Of a DNA stretch of 64,000 nucleotides, positions 34,652 to 42,594 are shown piece by piece. A program made the position numbers and the translations under genes. The stretch spans positions 52,730-116,729 of the forward strand of contig NZ_QSDR01000015.1 in the NCBI RefSeq assembly GCF_003464085.1, given 5' to 3'. The first letter of the stretch is position 1; every line of letters starts with the position of its first letter. Source of the stretch: Clostridium sp. AM58-1XD. Lineage in GTDB: Bacteria > Bacillota > Clostridia > Lachnospirales > Lachnospiraceae. The notes beneath the pieces are model-generated. The model was not told the origin of the DNA, searched no databases, and worked only from the letters and a program-made list of their open reading frames with translations.

Positions 34652-35707
34652 TTATGTTTCTGATATTTCTTTTATTTCCTTTGTAGACCCTCTGATTATA
34701 ATCTGATGAGGAAAAACAATCTTCTTTTTCTCCGGCTCCTGTTCATTCATCAGAGCCAGAAGCAGCTTCATCGCCTCTTTCCCCATCTCATATTTCGGCT
34801 GATCAATCGTCGTCAGGGACGGCTCCATAATACTGCCCATATAGATATTGTCAAATCCCATCACGCTGATATCTTCCGGAATCCGGATCCCCCTTCTTTT
34901 CCAATAGCTGATACATTCGACTGCCAGCAGATCTCCCGGTATCACCAGAACAGCCGTATATCGGTCAATATCCTTCCTGACTTCTTCTGCCAGCCTGTCT
35001 GCCGCCTCATCGATAAAATCAAAGGAATCTGTACGGTAAATCATATCTTCTGTAACCTTCAGTCCCAGATCTTTCATCGCCTGTCTGTAGCCGCGCTCCC
35101 GGTCGTTGATAATGTTGAGACTCCACCTGGAAGCAATCAGGGCAATTTTCCTGTGGCCCTGGCTGTACAGCATCTGCACACAACTGTAGGCTGCCTGATA
35201 GTTGTCGATCGTAACACACGGCCATGTACCTTCAAAATCACACCGGTCGATCTTTACTACTTGAATTCCCGATTTCTTCAATTTCTTTAAAATGGTGTCT
35301 TCCTTTTCTCCCGCCTCATAAATTCCGCAGATGATAACCCCGGCTACTCTCATAGACGACAGCGTCTGCGCCGCAAACGTCTCGGCTGCCAACTGATTAT
35401 CGCTGTTAAACAGAATGACATTATATCCATTGGCCTTTCCCTCATCCATGACCCCTTTTGTCATCTCTGAATAGAAGTGGTTCGTAATATTGGGTATAAT
35501 CAGTCCCACAATGGATGAGTCCTTTCCCTTCAGCAGCTGCGCATTGATATCCGGCTGATAATTCAGCCTTTCCGCTATTTCCTGAATCTTCCGGACAGTC
35601 TCCACAGAAACCCTGGTTCCTGATTTTCCACTCAGTACAAGGGACACGGTTGCAACCGACACTTCTGCTTCTGAAGCGATATCTTTCATGGTCACATGTC
35701 TTTTCAT
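34652..35707 (-). CDS. LacI-family transcriptional repressor of ABC cassette 1
   Basis: A 351-residue LacI-type repressor. An N-terminal helix-turn-helix (TMKDIASEAEVSVATVSLVL) and hinge (LNYQPDINAQLLKG) precede a periplasmic-binding-like sensor (VGLIIPNITNHFYSEM; IPEDISVMGFDN). The start at 35707 has AAAGGGGG upstream. Matching operators before its own gene and before the ABC genes imply control of both. The effector is presumably the imported sugar or a product. Confidence 0.92.
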   Translation of the reverse strand: MKRHVTMKDIASEAEVSVATVSLVLSGKSGTRVSVETVRKIQEIAERLNYQPDINAQLLKGKDSSIVGLIIPNITNHFYSEMTKGVMDEGKANGYNVILFNSDNQLAAETFAAQTLSSMRVAGVIICGIYEAGEKEDTILKKLKKSGIQVVKIDRCDFEGTWPCVTIDNYQAAYSCVQMLYSQGHRKIALIASRWSLNIINDRERGYRQAMKDLGLKVTEDMIYRTDSFDFIDEAADRLAEEVRKDIDRYTAVLVIPGDLLAVECISYWKRRGIRIPEDISVMGFDNIYMGSIMEPSLTTIDQPKYEMGKEAMKLLLALMNEQEPEKKKIVFPHQIIIRGSTKEIKEISET

Positions 35708-35843
35708 GAATTCCCCCTTTAGTTCCGGTGTCCTCATCACTCCAGACATCGTAATCTGCCGTTCTTTCTCTGCGGCTTCTTTCTGAATCACTCCTTCCAC
35801 AAGTGTGCCCTCGGGATATTTCTTACGAATGATTCGGCAAGCC

Positions 35844-35900
35844 GGTTAAGTTAATCGTTTGACTTAACCTGAGTATATCATTTTTGCCGGTTTTTGTCAA
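35844..35900 (-). promoter_or_regulatory. Promoter and operator of the LacI gene
   Basis: On the minus strand TTGACA (35895-35900), 17 bases and TATACT (35872-35877) form a near-consensus sigma-A promoter. A palindromic operator with arms GGTTAAGT and ACTTAACC follows directly at 35844-35869, over the transcription start. This is classical autorepression geometry and shares its core with 34592. Confidence 0.82.
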
Positions 35901-35925
35901 TACAAAGCTCTTTCTTTTATACAAT

Positions 35926-36378
35926 TTACCCTATTTCCTCTACTGCCTTATCCAGAAAAACTTCCCCGTCTAAATGTTCCAGCTCATGGCAAAAGCATTT
36001 TGCCATCTCGTCTTCTCCTGTAATCAGAACTTCTTCCCCGTATTCATTCAGCGCCTGTATGGTCACTTTCTGCGGACGTATAATCTTAACAAACCGGTCT
36101 GGAAAACTGAGACAGCCTTCTATGCATTCCTGTACACCGCTGCAGCCGACGATCTGTGGATTTACTAATTTCAAATAATAACCGCAGTAATCAATTACGA
36201 CCAGCCGCTTCAATATCCCCACCTGATTGGCAGCCAGTGCAGCTCCGTTTTCTGTATGGTGCAGCGTTTCCATCATATCGTCGAGAAGCTGTCTGACCTT
36301 ATCATCCACTGATTTTATCTCTTTGCACTTCTTGCGCAAAATAGGATCATCGTCATATCTAATATTTCTGATTGCCAT
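35926..36378 (-). CDS. def: Peptide deformylase
   Basis: A 150-residue peptide deformylase, which removes the formyl group from new protein N-termini in the cytoplasm. All three motifs are present: GAALAANQVG (motif 1), EGCLSFP (motif 2, metal Cys) and CHELEHLDG (motif 3, HExxH). Motif 3 has Cys for the usual Gln and Glu for the usual Asp, as in divergent clostridial enzymes. ATG 36378 has GGGGGG upstream and overlaps the XRE gene by 20 bases. It may be a second deformylase rather than the housekeeping one, given the regulator-linked context. Confidence 0.88.
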   Translation of the reverse strand: MAIRNIRYDDDPILRKKCKEIKSVDDKVRQLLDDMMETLHHTENGAALAANQVGILKRLVVIDYCGYYLKLVNPQIVGCSGVQECIEGCLSFPDRFVKIIRPQKVTIQALNEYGEEVLITGEDEMAKCFCHELEHLDGEVFLDKAVEEIG

Positions 36379-36613
36379 TCTTATCCCCCCTGCTGCTGTC
36401 AGCCCTGGATCGTCTCTCACTCTCTTCAAATAAAAAAACTTCTTCAATCGGGCAGCCGAACACATGTGAAATATCATATGCCAGCCAGATCGAAGGTTCG
36501 AACTTCTCCGTTTCGATCGCATTGATCGCCTGTCTCGAAGCTCCTACCATTTCACCCAACTGTTCCTGCGTCAGCCCGCTTTTTTCCCGCAGCTCTCTAA
36601 TCCTGTTTTTCAT
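36359..36613 (-). CDS. XRE-family small transcriptional regulator
   Basis: An 84-residue protein consisting almost wholly of a Cro/CI helix-turn-helix (KNRIRELREKSGLTQEQLG, ASRQAINAIETEKFEPS) and the CPIEEVFLFEE tail common to Firmicute regulators of this size. ATG 36613 has AGGAG 11 bases upstream. It overlaps the deformylase gene, so both are co-translated. Two copies of a palindrome at its promoter suggest autoregulation. Confidence 0.88.
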   Translation of the reverse strand: MKNRIRELREKSGLTQEQLGEMVGASRQAINAIETEKFEPSIWLAYDISHVFGCPIEEVFLFEESERRSRADSSRGDKNGNQKY

Positions 36614-36633
36614 TGTAGCACAGTCTCCTATAT

Positions 36634-36694
36634 GTAATGTTAACCTTACTTTCAATATCAGTATAATCTTCCTTTCATGTAATGTCAACCTTAC
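36634..36694 (-). promoter_or_regulatory. Promoter with two operators for XRE-def
   Basis: On the minus strand TTGACA (36683-36688), 17 bases and TATACT (36660-36665) form a strong promoter. Two near-identical sites of the form GTAAGGTTRACATTAC lie at 36679-36694, over the -35 box, and at 36634-36649, just downstream of the start. Each is an inverted repeat (GTAA...TTAC), spaced 45 bases apart. Confidence 0.82.
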
Positions 36695-36850
36695 ATTATC
36701 CGAAAGCCGCCGCTTAAAATCCGCCAAGCCGGGTTTTTACGCCGTCTTTCCTATGTAACAACAAAGGACAGCGCCCCATCATCAATTCCTGCCGTTTGAT
36801 GACTGTGACGCTGTTCCCTATTTCAACTCCATACCCCGTTTTATATCCCC

Positions 36851-38095
36851 CTACTGCTTGTCGGAACTCTCCTCGCCCGTTTCAGAAGAAGAGCTGCTGC
36901 CCGAATTCTCCTCTTTATCCGCCGAAGAGCTGCTCTTGCTGTCTTCACTTTCGGAGGAAGAATGACTTCCTGATCCCTCGGTCTTCTCTGAAGAGGAGCT
37001 GCCAGATTCACCAGCGTTTCCGCCGCCTGACGATGTGCCGTTCTCTTTATTGTTTGAACCTTCCATGGCAGAACTGCTGCTTCCTGATCCCGTCTCTGTA
37101 CCAGCTTCGCTGCCGGAAGAGCCTGTATGATCCTTCGAACCGCTACTCGTATGACCGGTATTATCTGCTCCTGTGCTGTTTTCGGATGAGTTTCCCGAAC
37201 CGGAAATTTCCTCCTGACCGCCTTCAGCACCGCCGGACGTATCCGCTGTGCCTCCGGAGCCGGAAACCGGTTCCCCTGTCCCCGTATCCGTATTCGTTCC
37301 ACCTCCTGATCCTTCCGGATTCTGTATGCCCGAACCGCCGGATAGAATCTGATCAATGGCATCTCCCGCGCCGGAGCTGCCTGTTTTATCTTCTGTTTCT
37401 GTTACGGTTCCTGTCACCTTTCCGTCTGTTCCGTCCTGTGCGGCTCCATTTAAATCAACGGAAGAACCTGCACCATTTTCCGTCGTTCCGTTTTCTGACG
37501 TTCCTGTTTCTGATGTTCCGCCCTGGCTGCTTAATCCACCGTTTCCTTTATCCAATATACTCTGATCCGCCACGCCACTACTTTCCACTACAACTTCTGA
37601 CGGCGTCGCCTCAGACGGAGTTGCTACCGGCGGCTCATAATTTTCAATTACTTCATATACCGCTATAAATTCCGTATCTCTATAAAGTTGGATTTCTGTT
37701 GGATCCACAATCGTCTTTCCATCCAGGCTCCACCCCATAAACACTTTATATCCTGCTTCTTCTCTCAGGGAATAGGTGCCGATCCCATCCTCCAAAGGAA
37801 CCTCATCCATATATTCATATGGTGTACATTCCGGCGTCTCCATAACGCTCTGTCCTTCATACACGCTGGCGGTCCCTACCAGACTGCCGTCATCATCCAG
37901 AAACATAGCCTTCACTTCTGCTGCCACCTGGACGCTGATCGTTCCGTGGATCACCGTGGAATATCTGGAAAATGTCACGCTCGTCAGTCCCATACTGGCG
38001 ACTCCCAGATAGAACAACCAAAGAGTGAGGGGCGTCCCGCTTTTTTTCTTTTGTTTCTGATCTTCTTCCTGCTTTTTCCTGAAAAAAACCGGCAT
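36851..38095 (-). CDS. Cell-surface protein with Ser/Gly-rich low-complexity tail
   Basis: A 414-residue protein. A basic N-terminus and one hydrophobic segment (LWLFYLGVASMGLTSV, about 24-40) lead to TFSRYSTVIHGTISVQVA, a sequence like the ends of SipW-dependent TasA/camelysin signal peptides. A small folded part (about 60-150) is followed by about 250 residues dominated by Ser, Gly, Thr, Glu and Asn repeats. There is no sortase motif or second membrane helix. AAGGGGG lies before the ATG. As a neighbour of a SipW-type peptidase it is a probable exported matrix or wall-spanning protein. Confidence 0.65.
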   Translation of the reverse strand: MPVFFRKKQEEDQKQKKKSGTPLTLWLFYLGVASMGLTSVTFSRYSTVIHGTISVQVAAEVKAMFLDDDGSLVGTASVYEGQSVMETPECTPYEYMDEVPLEDGIGTYSLREEAGYKVFMGWSLDGKTIVDPTEIQLYRDTEFIAVYEVIENYEPPVATPSEATPSEVVVESSGVADQSILDKGNGGLSSQGGTSETGTSENGTTENGAGSSVDLNGAAQDGTDGKVTGTVTETEDKTGSSGAGDAIDQILSGGSGIQNPEGSGGGTNTDTGTGEPVSGSGGTADTSGGAEGGQEEISGSGNSSENSTGADNTGHTSSGSKDHTGSSGSEAGTETGSGSSSSAMEGSNNKENGTSSGGGNAGESGSSSSEKTEGSGSHSSSESEDSKSSSSADKEENSGSSSSSETGEESSDKQ

Positions 38096-38218
38096 CCTCC
38101 TTCCCCCTTCTTGCTTTCAATGTTGTGATATGAAAGACGCTGCCTTATTCTCCTTTGCAGCACCCTCATATTATCTATGGATCAGTCCGCGTTTTACAAA
38201 TATCGATCGTGTCGTATA

Positions 38219-38725
38219 TTATATGTTCTGTGACACTGCCCTCTTTCTCCGCCAATTAGGCATTTCTACAAGTAGAATCAGAATAACGATCATTACAAAT
38301 ATTCCCAGAGACGATTTTAAGAACAGGACAACATTTCCGAGATATGGGATCACAAGTCTGACCTTGCCGTAAATCCCATCCTCTCTGACCGCCTTTCCGT
38401 CAGGAGCATTGTTGGCATCCCCTTTTGTCAGATAGCCGTTTTCCTGCTCCTCTACGATTCTATGGGTGATAAATGCTCCCTGGTCTGCATAAGTAACGAT
38501 ATCGCCTGCCGTGTATCCATGTTGCTTATGGATAATAAGGCTGTCTCCAGGAGAAAATTCCGGCTCCATACTTCCCGACAAAACGGTAATCATGGAATAC
38601 CCAAACAGGGAAGGCAGTTCTTCTTTGTAAACAATGCGTTTTACGAGTAAAATACCGTTCATTGCAATTATGGCCACCAGGCATACCATCAGAAATCCCT
38701 GAAGCCATCGTCCGATCCGTCTCAT
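38219..38725 (-). CDS. SipW-type signal peptidase I
   Basis: A 168-residue ER-type signal peptidase. Membrane helices lie at about 9-28 and 135-155. The catalytic serine is in VLSGSMEPEFSPGD (about residue 50), the His replacing the bacterial Lys is in AFITHRIVEE (about 87), and the Asp motif is TKGDANNAPD. SipW-type enzymes process TasA-like matrix proteins. AAGGAGAG precedes the ATG. This intact copy may serve the two large surface proteins flanking it. Confidence 0.9.
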   Translation of the reverse strand: MRRIGRWLQGFLMVCLVAIIAMNGILLVKRIVYKEELPSLFGYSMITVLSGSMEPEFSPGDSLIIHKQHGYTAGDIVTYADQGAFITHRIVEEQENGYLTKGDANNAPDGKAVREDGIYGKVRLVIPYLGNVVLFLKSSLGIFVMIVILILLVEMPNWRRKRAVSQNI

Positions 38726-38738
38726 GTCTTATCTCTCC

Positions 38739-40379
38739 TTACGATATCACTTGCTCAATCTCTATAGTCACAATCACCTGATACTCCAGATTGGCGGCTG
38801 AACCAATTTTCGTATCCAGGGCGTCATTTCCCCCCTCATAAAGCCACTGCCATTCCAGCAGATACTCCTTCTGCTCCCCGGAATCCAATGTTACGGATTT
38901 GGCCGACAGCTGGTCTGACGTCAGCCACTCATTCTGGCCGCCGCATAAAAACTTATTGTCTGATTTTAACCGGTATCTAAGCGGGATCAGAAGCTGGCCT
39001 GCCGGAGCAGATATTTTCATTCTGTATGCCACTTTATAGGTATTTCCGTTGCTCACCAGAAATTCATAACTTCCTTTTGATCCGGGCAGCAGTTTTCTGT
39101 CCGCTCCTACCCCCGTTCTGTCAGCAAACAGGCTGATTGCCGTATTCTGCGTCCACACAGGTCCTCCCTTTTCCTCTACATCTACATTCAGGGGCTCTGC
39201 CGGCTCCGTTGGTTTTGTAGGCTCAGTTGGCGGCTCGGTTGGCTCTGTGGGTGTTGGATCCGTCGGCTCCGGTTCCGTTGGTTCTGTAGGGCTGGTCGGT
39301 TTCGTCGGCTCGGTTGGCGATGGGTCTGTGGGATCTGGTTTTGTAGGTTTTGTGGGTTCCGTCGGAGGCGGATTCGTCGGCTCCGGCTGGGTTGGCTCCG
39401 TTTGTGTCGGTTTCGTCGGGTCCGGTCTTGTAGGACTGGTTGGCCTGTTACCGGAAGAAGAGCCTGAACCAGAACTGTTGTTATCCCCCTGTATTCCCTG
39501 ATTCGTTCCCTCTGTTGCCTTTTCGTTATTTTGCGTCTGTTCTTCTGTTCCCTGTACTTCGGAAGGCTGCGCCTCTGACTCCGGAGCTGCCGTATCATTA
39601 ACAGCTAACTGGCCGCTTTCCAACTGGCCGGTCATGCCGCCTGGCGTCTCTTGCTGCAGATCCTCCTCTTTTCTTTCTTCTCCCTGAATGTTCCCTTCAT
39701 CCAGCAATCCTTCTCCCGATTCCGGAACATCGTCCCTTTCATTTTCTCCTGCCCCCTGGTCGTCACCCGTCTTTCTTCCGGAAGCGTCCGTATTGCTTAT
39801 ATTCCCACCGCTTCTCGTATAGACCTCAGGTTCAACGGTCATTCCCTTATCATCGTCCACAATTATGTGAATCTGTACTTCTATGACATTTTCAGAAATA
39901 TTCAGCTGGTATGCAGCCGAGCTTCCCCCTGTCACCTGGCCTGATTTTACTCCGGCCGTTCTGTCAATATTAATTTCGATCTCGCCCTCAATCTGACCTG
40001 CGTCGTCCAGCATAGCCAGATTGTGTTTTCCAATTTCAACGTCTTTAAAATGAAAAACCCCTTCCGAATCTGTTGTGGTTCGCTTGGGGTCACTGTGTAA
40101 CTCGATCAGCCGGTTGGCACACGGCGTCCCATCCGTATAAAAAATTCTGCCCCCGAAATCGATCCTGTTCGGATCCACCGTTTCACTCTCCGGCGACAAC
40201 ACGATGGTATCCAGCATCTGACCCAGCCGGTGATCCGTGGCCCTTCCAATATGAGTTCCTGCGAGAAATGACGAAATCGATACAAACAGAAGAAGAATCG
40301 GAAGGAAAATCCACAAATTTCGATTGCTGCGGCCGTTCTTGCGGCCGTCTTTATATGATTGATTACCAGCCTTCGGCAT
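38739..40379 (-). CDS. Surface protein with Pro/Thr/Glu repeat stalk
   Basis: A 546-residue exported protein. A signal-anchor helix (LWIFLPILLLFVSISSFLAG, about 21-40) is followed by a beta-rich domain resembling carboxypeptidase-regulatory/Cna-B folds (FYTDGTPCANRLIELHSDP, GVFHFKDVEIGKHNL). An acidic Gln/Glu linker follows, then about 85 residues of PTEPTKPT-type repeats, and a C-terminal TasA-like beta domain (SLFADRTGVG ... KLLPGSKGSYEFLVSN). The stalk-like repeat suggests spanning of the cell wall. The start at 40379 has AAGGG upstream; an ATG 24 bases earlier lacks a site. Confidence 0.7.
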   Translation of the reverse strand: MPKAGNQSYKDGRKNGRSNRNLWIFLPILLLFVSISSFLAGTHIGRATDHRLGQMLDTIVLSPESETVDPNRIDFGGRIFYTDGTPCANRLIELHSDPKRTTTDSEGVFHFKDVEIGKHNLAMLDDAGQIEGEIEINIDRTAGVKSGQVTGGSSAAYQLNISENVIEVQIHIIVDDDKGMTVEPEVYTRSGGNISNTDASGRKTGDDQGAGENERDDVPESGEGLLDEGNIQGEERKEEDLQQETPGGMTGQLESGQLAVNDTAAPESEAQPSEVQGTEEQTQNNEKATEGTNQGIQGDNNSSGSGSSSGNRPTSPTRPDPTKPTQTEPTQPEPTNPPPTEPTKPTKPDPTDPSPTEPTKPTSPTEPTEPEPTDPTPTEPTEPPTEPTKPTEPAEPLNVDVEEKGGPVWTQNTAISLFADRTGVGADRKLLPGSKGSYEFLVSNGNTYKVAYRMKISAPAGQLLIPLRYRLKSDNKFLCGGQNEWLTSDQLSAKSVTLDSGEQKEYLLEWQWLYEGGNDALDTKIGSAANLEYQVIVTIEIEQVIS

Positions 40380-40451
40380 GTGTATACTTCCCTTCTGTTG
40401 CATTCATACGGTAATTTGTTGCTCGATGGCTTATGTTCAGCCTCCGGCAGA

Positions 40452-40568
40452 GGGGGGTGCGAAATATACGGCCAGCATTGTAAATGATACCGGATTCCGT
40501 TCCAGGCAGTGGCCAAGTCACTCCATCCGGTATCATTTACAATGCTTTGTTCTATTTTATCGCAACCG
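40452..40568 (-). repeat. Structured palindromic repeat, copy 3
   Basis: A copy in the same orientation as copy 2. The stem AGCATTGTAAATGATACCGGA pairs with its complement (TCCGGTATCATTTACAATGCT) around a core whose reverse complement is GAGTGACTTGGCCACT then GCCTGGAACGGAA. The outer arms are weaker (GGGGTGCGAAATA and TTTATCGCAACCGC). It lies between the TasA-like gene and the repeat-stalk protein. Confidence 0.85.
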
Positions 40569-40577
40569 CTTCTGCCC

Positions 40578-40608
40578 GGGGCTGAACCGCGGGATGCGGT
40601 TCGGCCCG
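40578..40608 (-). other. GC-rich hairpin after the TasA-like gene
   Basis: GGGCTGAACCGC pairs with GCGGTTCGGCCC around GGGAT. There is no T-run on the minus strand, so it is more likely an mRNA-stabilising or partial-stop hairpin behind the TasA-like gene than a full terminator. Confidence 0.55.
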
Positions 40609-40639
40609 GAAATTATTATCTCATAATAAATAGCTTTGA

Positions 40640-41206
40640 TTATGGAGTTATGTCAGCAGCTTTCCCCTGAGTTGCAACCATTGATATTGTGTAATCTGCA
40701 GTTTTTCCTGCCATGGCAACCTCTGCATCGCTATCAGCACCAGCAGGAAGTTCCCAGAATAAGGAAACATCCTTATTCATATCAGTACCCGTTGCACTAT
40801 ATTCTACATCAGCTGTCAAACCATCTGCAGGAATTTCTGTAGTGCGCGCAGCGTCAGAATAGAACTTCATTCCATCTAAAGTTCCGCCATCAGCTTTTGT
40901 CACTTTAATCGTGTATGTGTATCCAACTTCTGCATCCTGTCCATAAATTTTAATATCAATCTGGCCTTTATCACCTGGTAAAATTCTGTCAGCCTTATCA
41001 GCAGATCCCTGCAAATTCATTGTCACATCCTTTAAACTTGTTCCGTCCTTATCATTGAATGCAACCTTCCACTCAGCAACCGTTGCCTTTGCTGTCCCTG
41101 TTGTACTCGTTACATACTTTGCGAACGTTCCGCCTACCAAACTGGCCGTTACAAGTGTTAAAACTACTGCTGCTGCTCCTACTTTTGCGAAAATACTCTT
41201 CTTCAT
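40640..41206 (-). CDS. TasA/camelysin-like exported matrix protein
   Basis: A 188-residue protein with a SipW-type signal peptide (KKSIFAKVGAAAVVLTLVT followed by GGTFAKYVTSTTGTA) and a compact beta-sandwich after it (ATVAEWKVAFND, RILPGDKGQIDIKI, VGYTYTIKVT). TasA-like proteins assemble into extracellular fibres in Bacillus biofilms; this is the most fibre-like member here. The gene follows its signal peptidase by 66 bases, with GGAAAGAGGG upstream of the ATG. Confidence 0.8.
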   Translation of the reverse strand: MKKSIFAKVGAAAVVLTLVTASLVGGTFAKYVTSTTGTAKATVAEWKVAFNDKDGTSLKDVTMNLQGSADKADRILPGDKGQIDIKIYGQDAEVGYTYTIKVTKADGGTLDGMKFYSDAARTTEIPADGLTADVEYSATGTDMNKDVSLFWELPAGADSDAEVAMAGKTADYTISMVATQGKAADITP

Positions 41207-41272
41207 TACTTTTCCCTCTTTCCTTTTAATTTTATATAATTTTTAAATTACATTCGATTAACGTTGCGACTG

Positions 41273-41874
41273 TCAGCCTTTTTCTGCTTTCAGGCGTTCC
41301 AGCTCGATTTCCAGTTCTCTCGTTCTGGAAACATCCCTGCGGTCCTGCAGTCTTCTCCGGATCACATCCCAGAGGATAAACAGTACCAGCGGGCATACTA
41401 CAAACAGAATCATTCCGGTAGTCGTCTGCATGAACATCGCCAGATTACCGGCTCCTGCAAGCCTCTTACAGTAAATTCCTTCCACATCCTCCGGCCTTAC
41501 CGAAGTCTGATCCGGGCTGTCGTTGGCATCGCCTGAGTAATGTAACGCGTCTCGCCGTTTTCCGTCGTCACGTCGATAATTCTATGTGTGATAACCGCTG
41601 TGCCGCTCTTGTAAGCGATCACATCTCCAGTCTTCAGGTTTGCCGAATCTGCTTCCTTCACAAATACCATATCGCCCGTCATGATGCTCGGTTCCATGGA
41701 GCCGGACAGTACGATAAACGGCTTGTATCCCATGAAATCCGGTACTGCTGTCGGATTCGTATAGGATTTAACAATCAATGTGACGTTAATCAGCAGAAGC
41801 GGAATGAAAATCACACAGAGTACAATACCGACGGCCCCCATGATCTTCTGCATCCAAGTATCCTTTTTCCCCAT
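41273..41874 (-). pseudogene. SipW-type signal peptidase with one-base frameshift
   Basis: The N-terminal part contains a membrane helix, the Ser motif IVLSGSMEPSIMTGD and the His motif AVITHRIIDV. At about 41538 the frame breaks in a G run: CAGGC should be CAGGGC, after which GDANDSPDQTSVRPEDV continues in the other frame through the second membrane helix to 41273. The shift removes the Asp motif and the C-terminal anchor. It is the first gene after the c-di-GMP riboswitch. It could be a sequencing error or a real loss, with the second SipW at 38219 as possible backup. Confidence 0.85.
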
Positions 41875-42030
41875 ATCTTATTCATCTCCTTTCCTCTATC
41901 ATATGATGAATCTGCAGGCTTGTCACAGCGACCGGAAAACGCTGTTTACCAGCCGCAGACTGTACTTCATCCGTCTTGTCTGCGCGCCTCGCAGAAGTTA
42001 TGCAGTCTTATTCTATAAGATTAAGACCAC

Positions 42031-42064
42031 AAAAAGGCAACCCTGAATCCAATCAGAGTTGCCT
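42031..42064 (-). terminator. Intrinsic terminator of the riboswitch
   Basis: On the minus strand AGGCAACTCTGATT pairs with (AAT)CAGGGTTGCC and is followed by TTTTTGTG. It lies between the c-di-GMP aptamer and the SipW gene and is the likely expression platform. Confidence 0.85.
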
Positions 42065-42137
42065 GAACTTTGCATAAACGCACCTTGAGCGTGCACTACA
42101 CGAACCGAATAAAAATGTCCTCATCCCAGAACATTCC

Positions 42138-42222
42138 TATGGGGGCAACTGGCTGTCATATCATCTCTGATTTAGACCCTTTAGCTTTGCGTCGCTGATT
42201 TTCATCAGTTTTGCCAAATATG
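42138..42222 (-). promoter_or_regulatory. Cyclic-di-GMP-I (GEMM) riboswitch aptamer
   Basis: On the minus strand the signature runs TTTGGCAAAACTGATGAAAA, then GCGACGCAAAGC, GGGTCTAA and a closing AGCCAGTTGCC that pairs with the 5' GGCAA. These are the conserved elements of the GEMM/c-di-GMP-I class: the GACGCAAAGC core, the GGNCUAA segment and the tetraloop GAAA. Ligand binding would act on the terminator about 75 bases downstream. It controls the SipW/TasA-like operon, fitting c-di-GMP control of matrix production. Confidence 0.88.
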
Positions 42223-42236
42223 TAATTTACGTTTAC

Positions 42237-42269
42237 AGTATAGCTTACCAAGTGCAACTGAAGTGCAAC
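42237..42269 (-). promoter_or_regulatory. Promoter with 11-bp direct repeats, SARP-type
   Basis: On the minus strand two copies of GTTGCACTT, spaced exactly 11 bases, end seven bases before TATACT (42237-42242). No proper -35 box exists. SARP-type activators bind 11-bp-period direct repeats about 8 bases upstream of the -10, so this promoter fits activation by the adjacent SARP-like response regulator. The riboswitch begins shortly after the predicted start. Confidence 0.65.
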
Positions 42270-42508
42270 CTTTCATGCTAAATTATCCGTTTTTTCAAAA
42301 TAAATACCAGGGAATTTCTTCCATTTTCTTCCCGATTAGTTATTTAAAAATATAATGATGTCAGGGACAAATGGCAGCGGCACCACATTTGAGTTCTGTC
42401 ACCCAAAGCTTACAGCTCTGCCGAATTATAGGAAGCTGTATAGGCAGCTGTTTCAGAAATTTTATCCTCTCACTGCCTGACGGAGCAGGAAACGAACTTC
42501 CCGACAAG

Positions 42509-42556
42509 AAAAAAGTCCTCAGATAACGGTATCTATGCTCCTTCCGTAATCTGAGG
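42509..42556 (-). terminator. Terminator of the response regulator operon
   Basis: CCTCAGATTACGG pairs with CCGTTATCTGAGG (one mismatch) on the minus strand, followed by ACTTTTTTC. It lies about 40 bases past the response regulator stop. Confidence 0.8.
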
Positions 42557-42594
42557 ATTTTCTTCTGTTCGTATTGCAAATCACCTGATATCAT

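Noticed and set aside
39180..39440. Tandem short repeats that might be a CRISPR array or minisatellite.
   Set aside because: They encode the PTEPTKPT-type stalk of a surface protein in frame, with no spacer-repeat structure.
42361..42594. A 77-codon minus-strand ORF after the response regulator.
   Set aside because: It overlaps the intrinsic terminator at 42509-42556, has no ribosome site and no recognisable fold.
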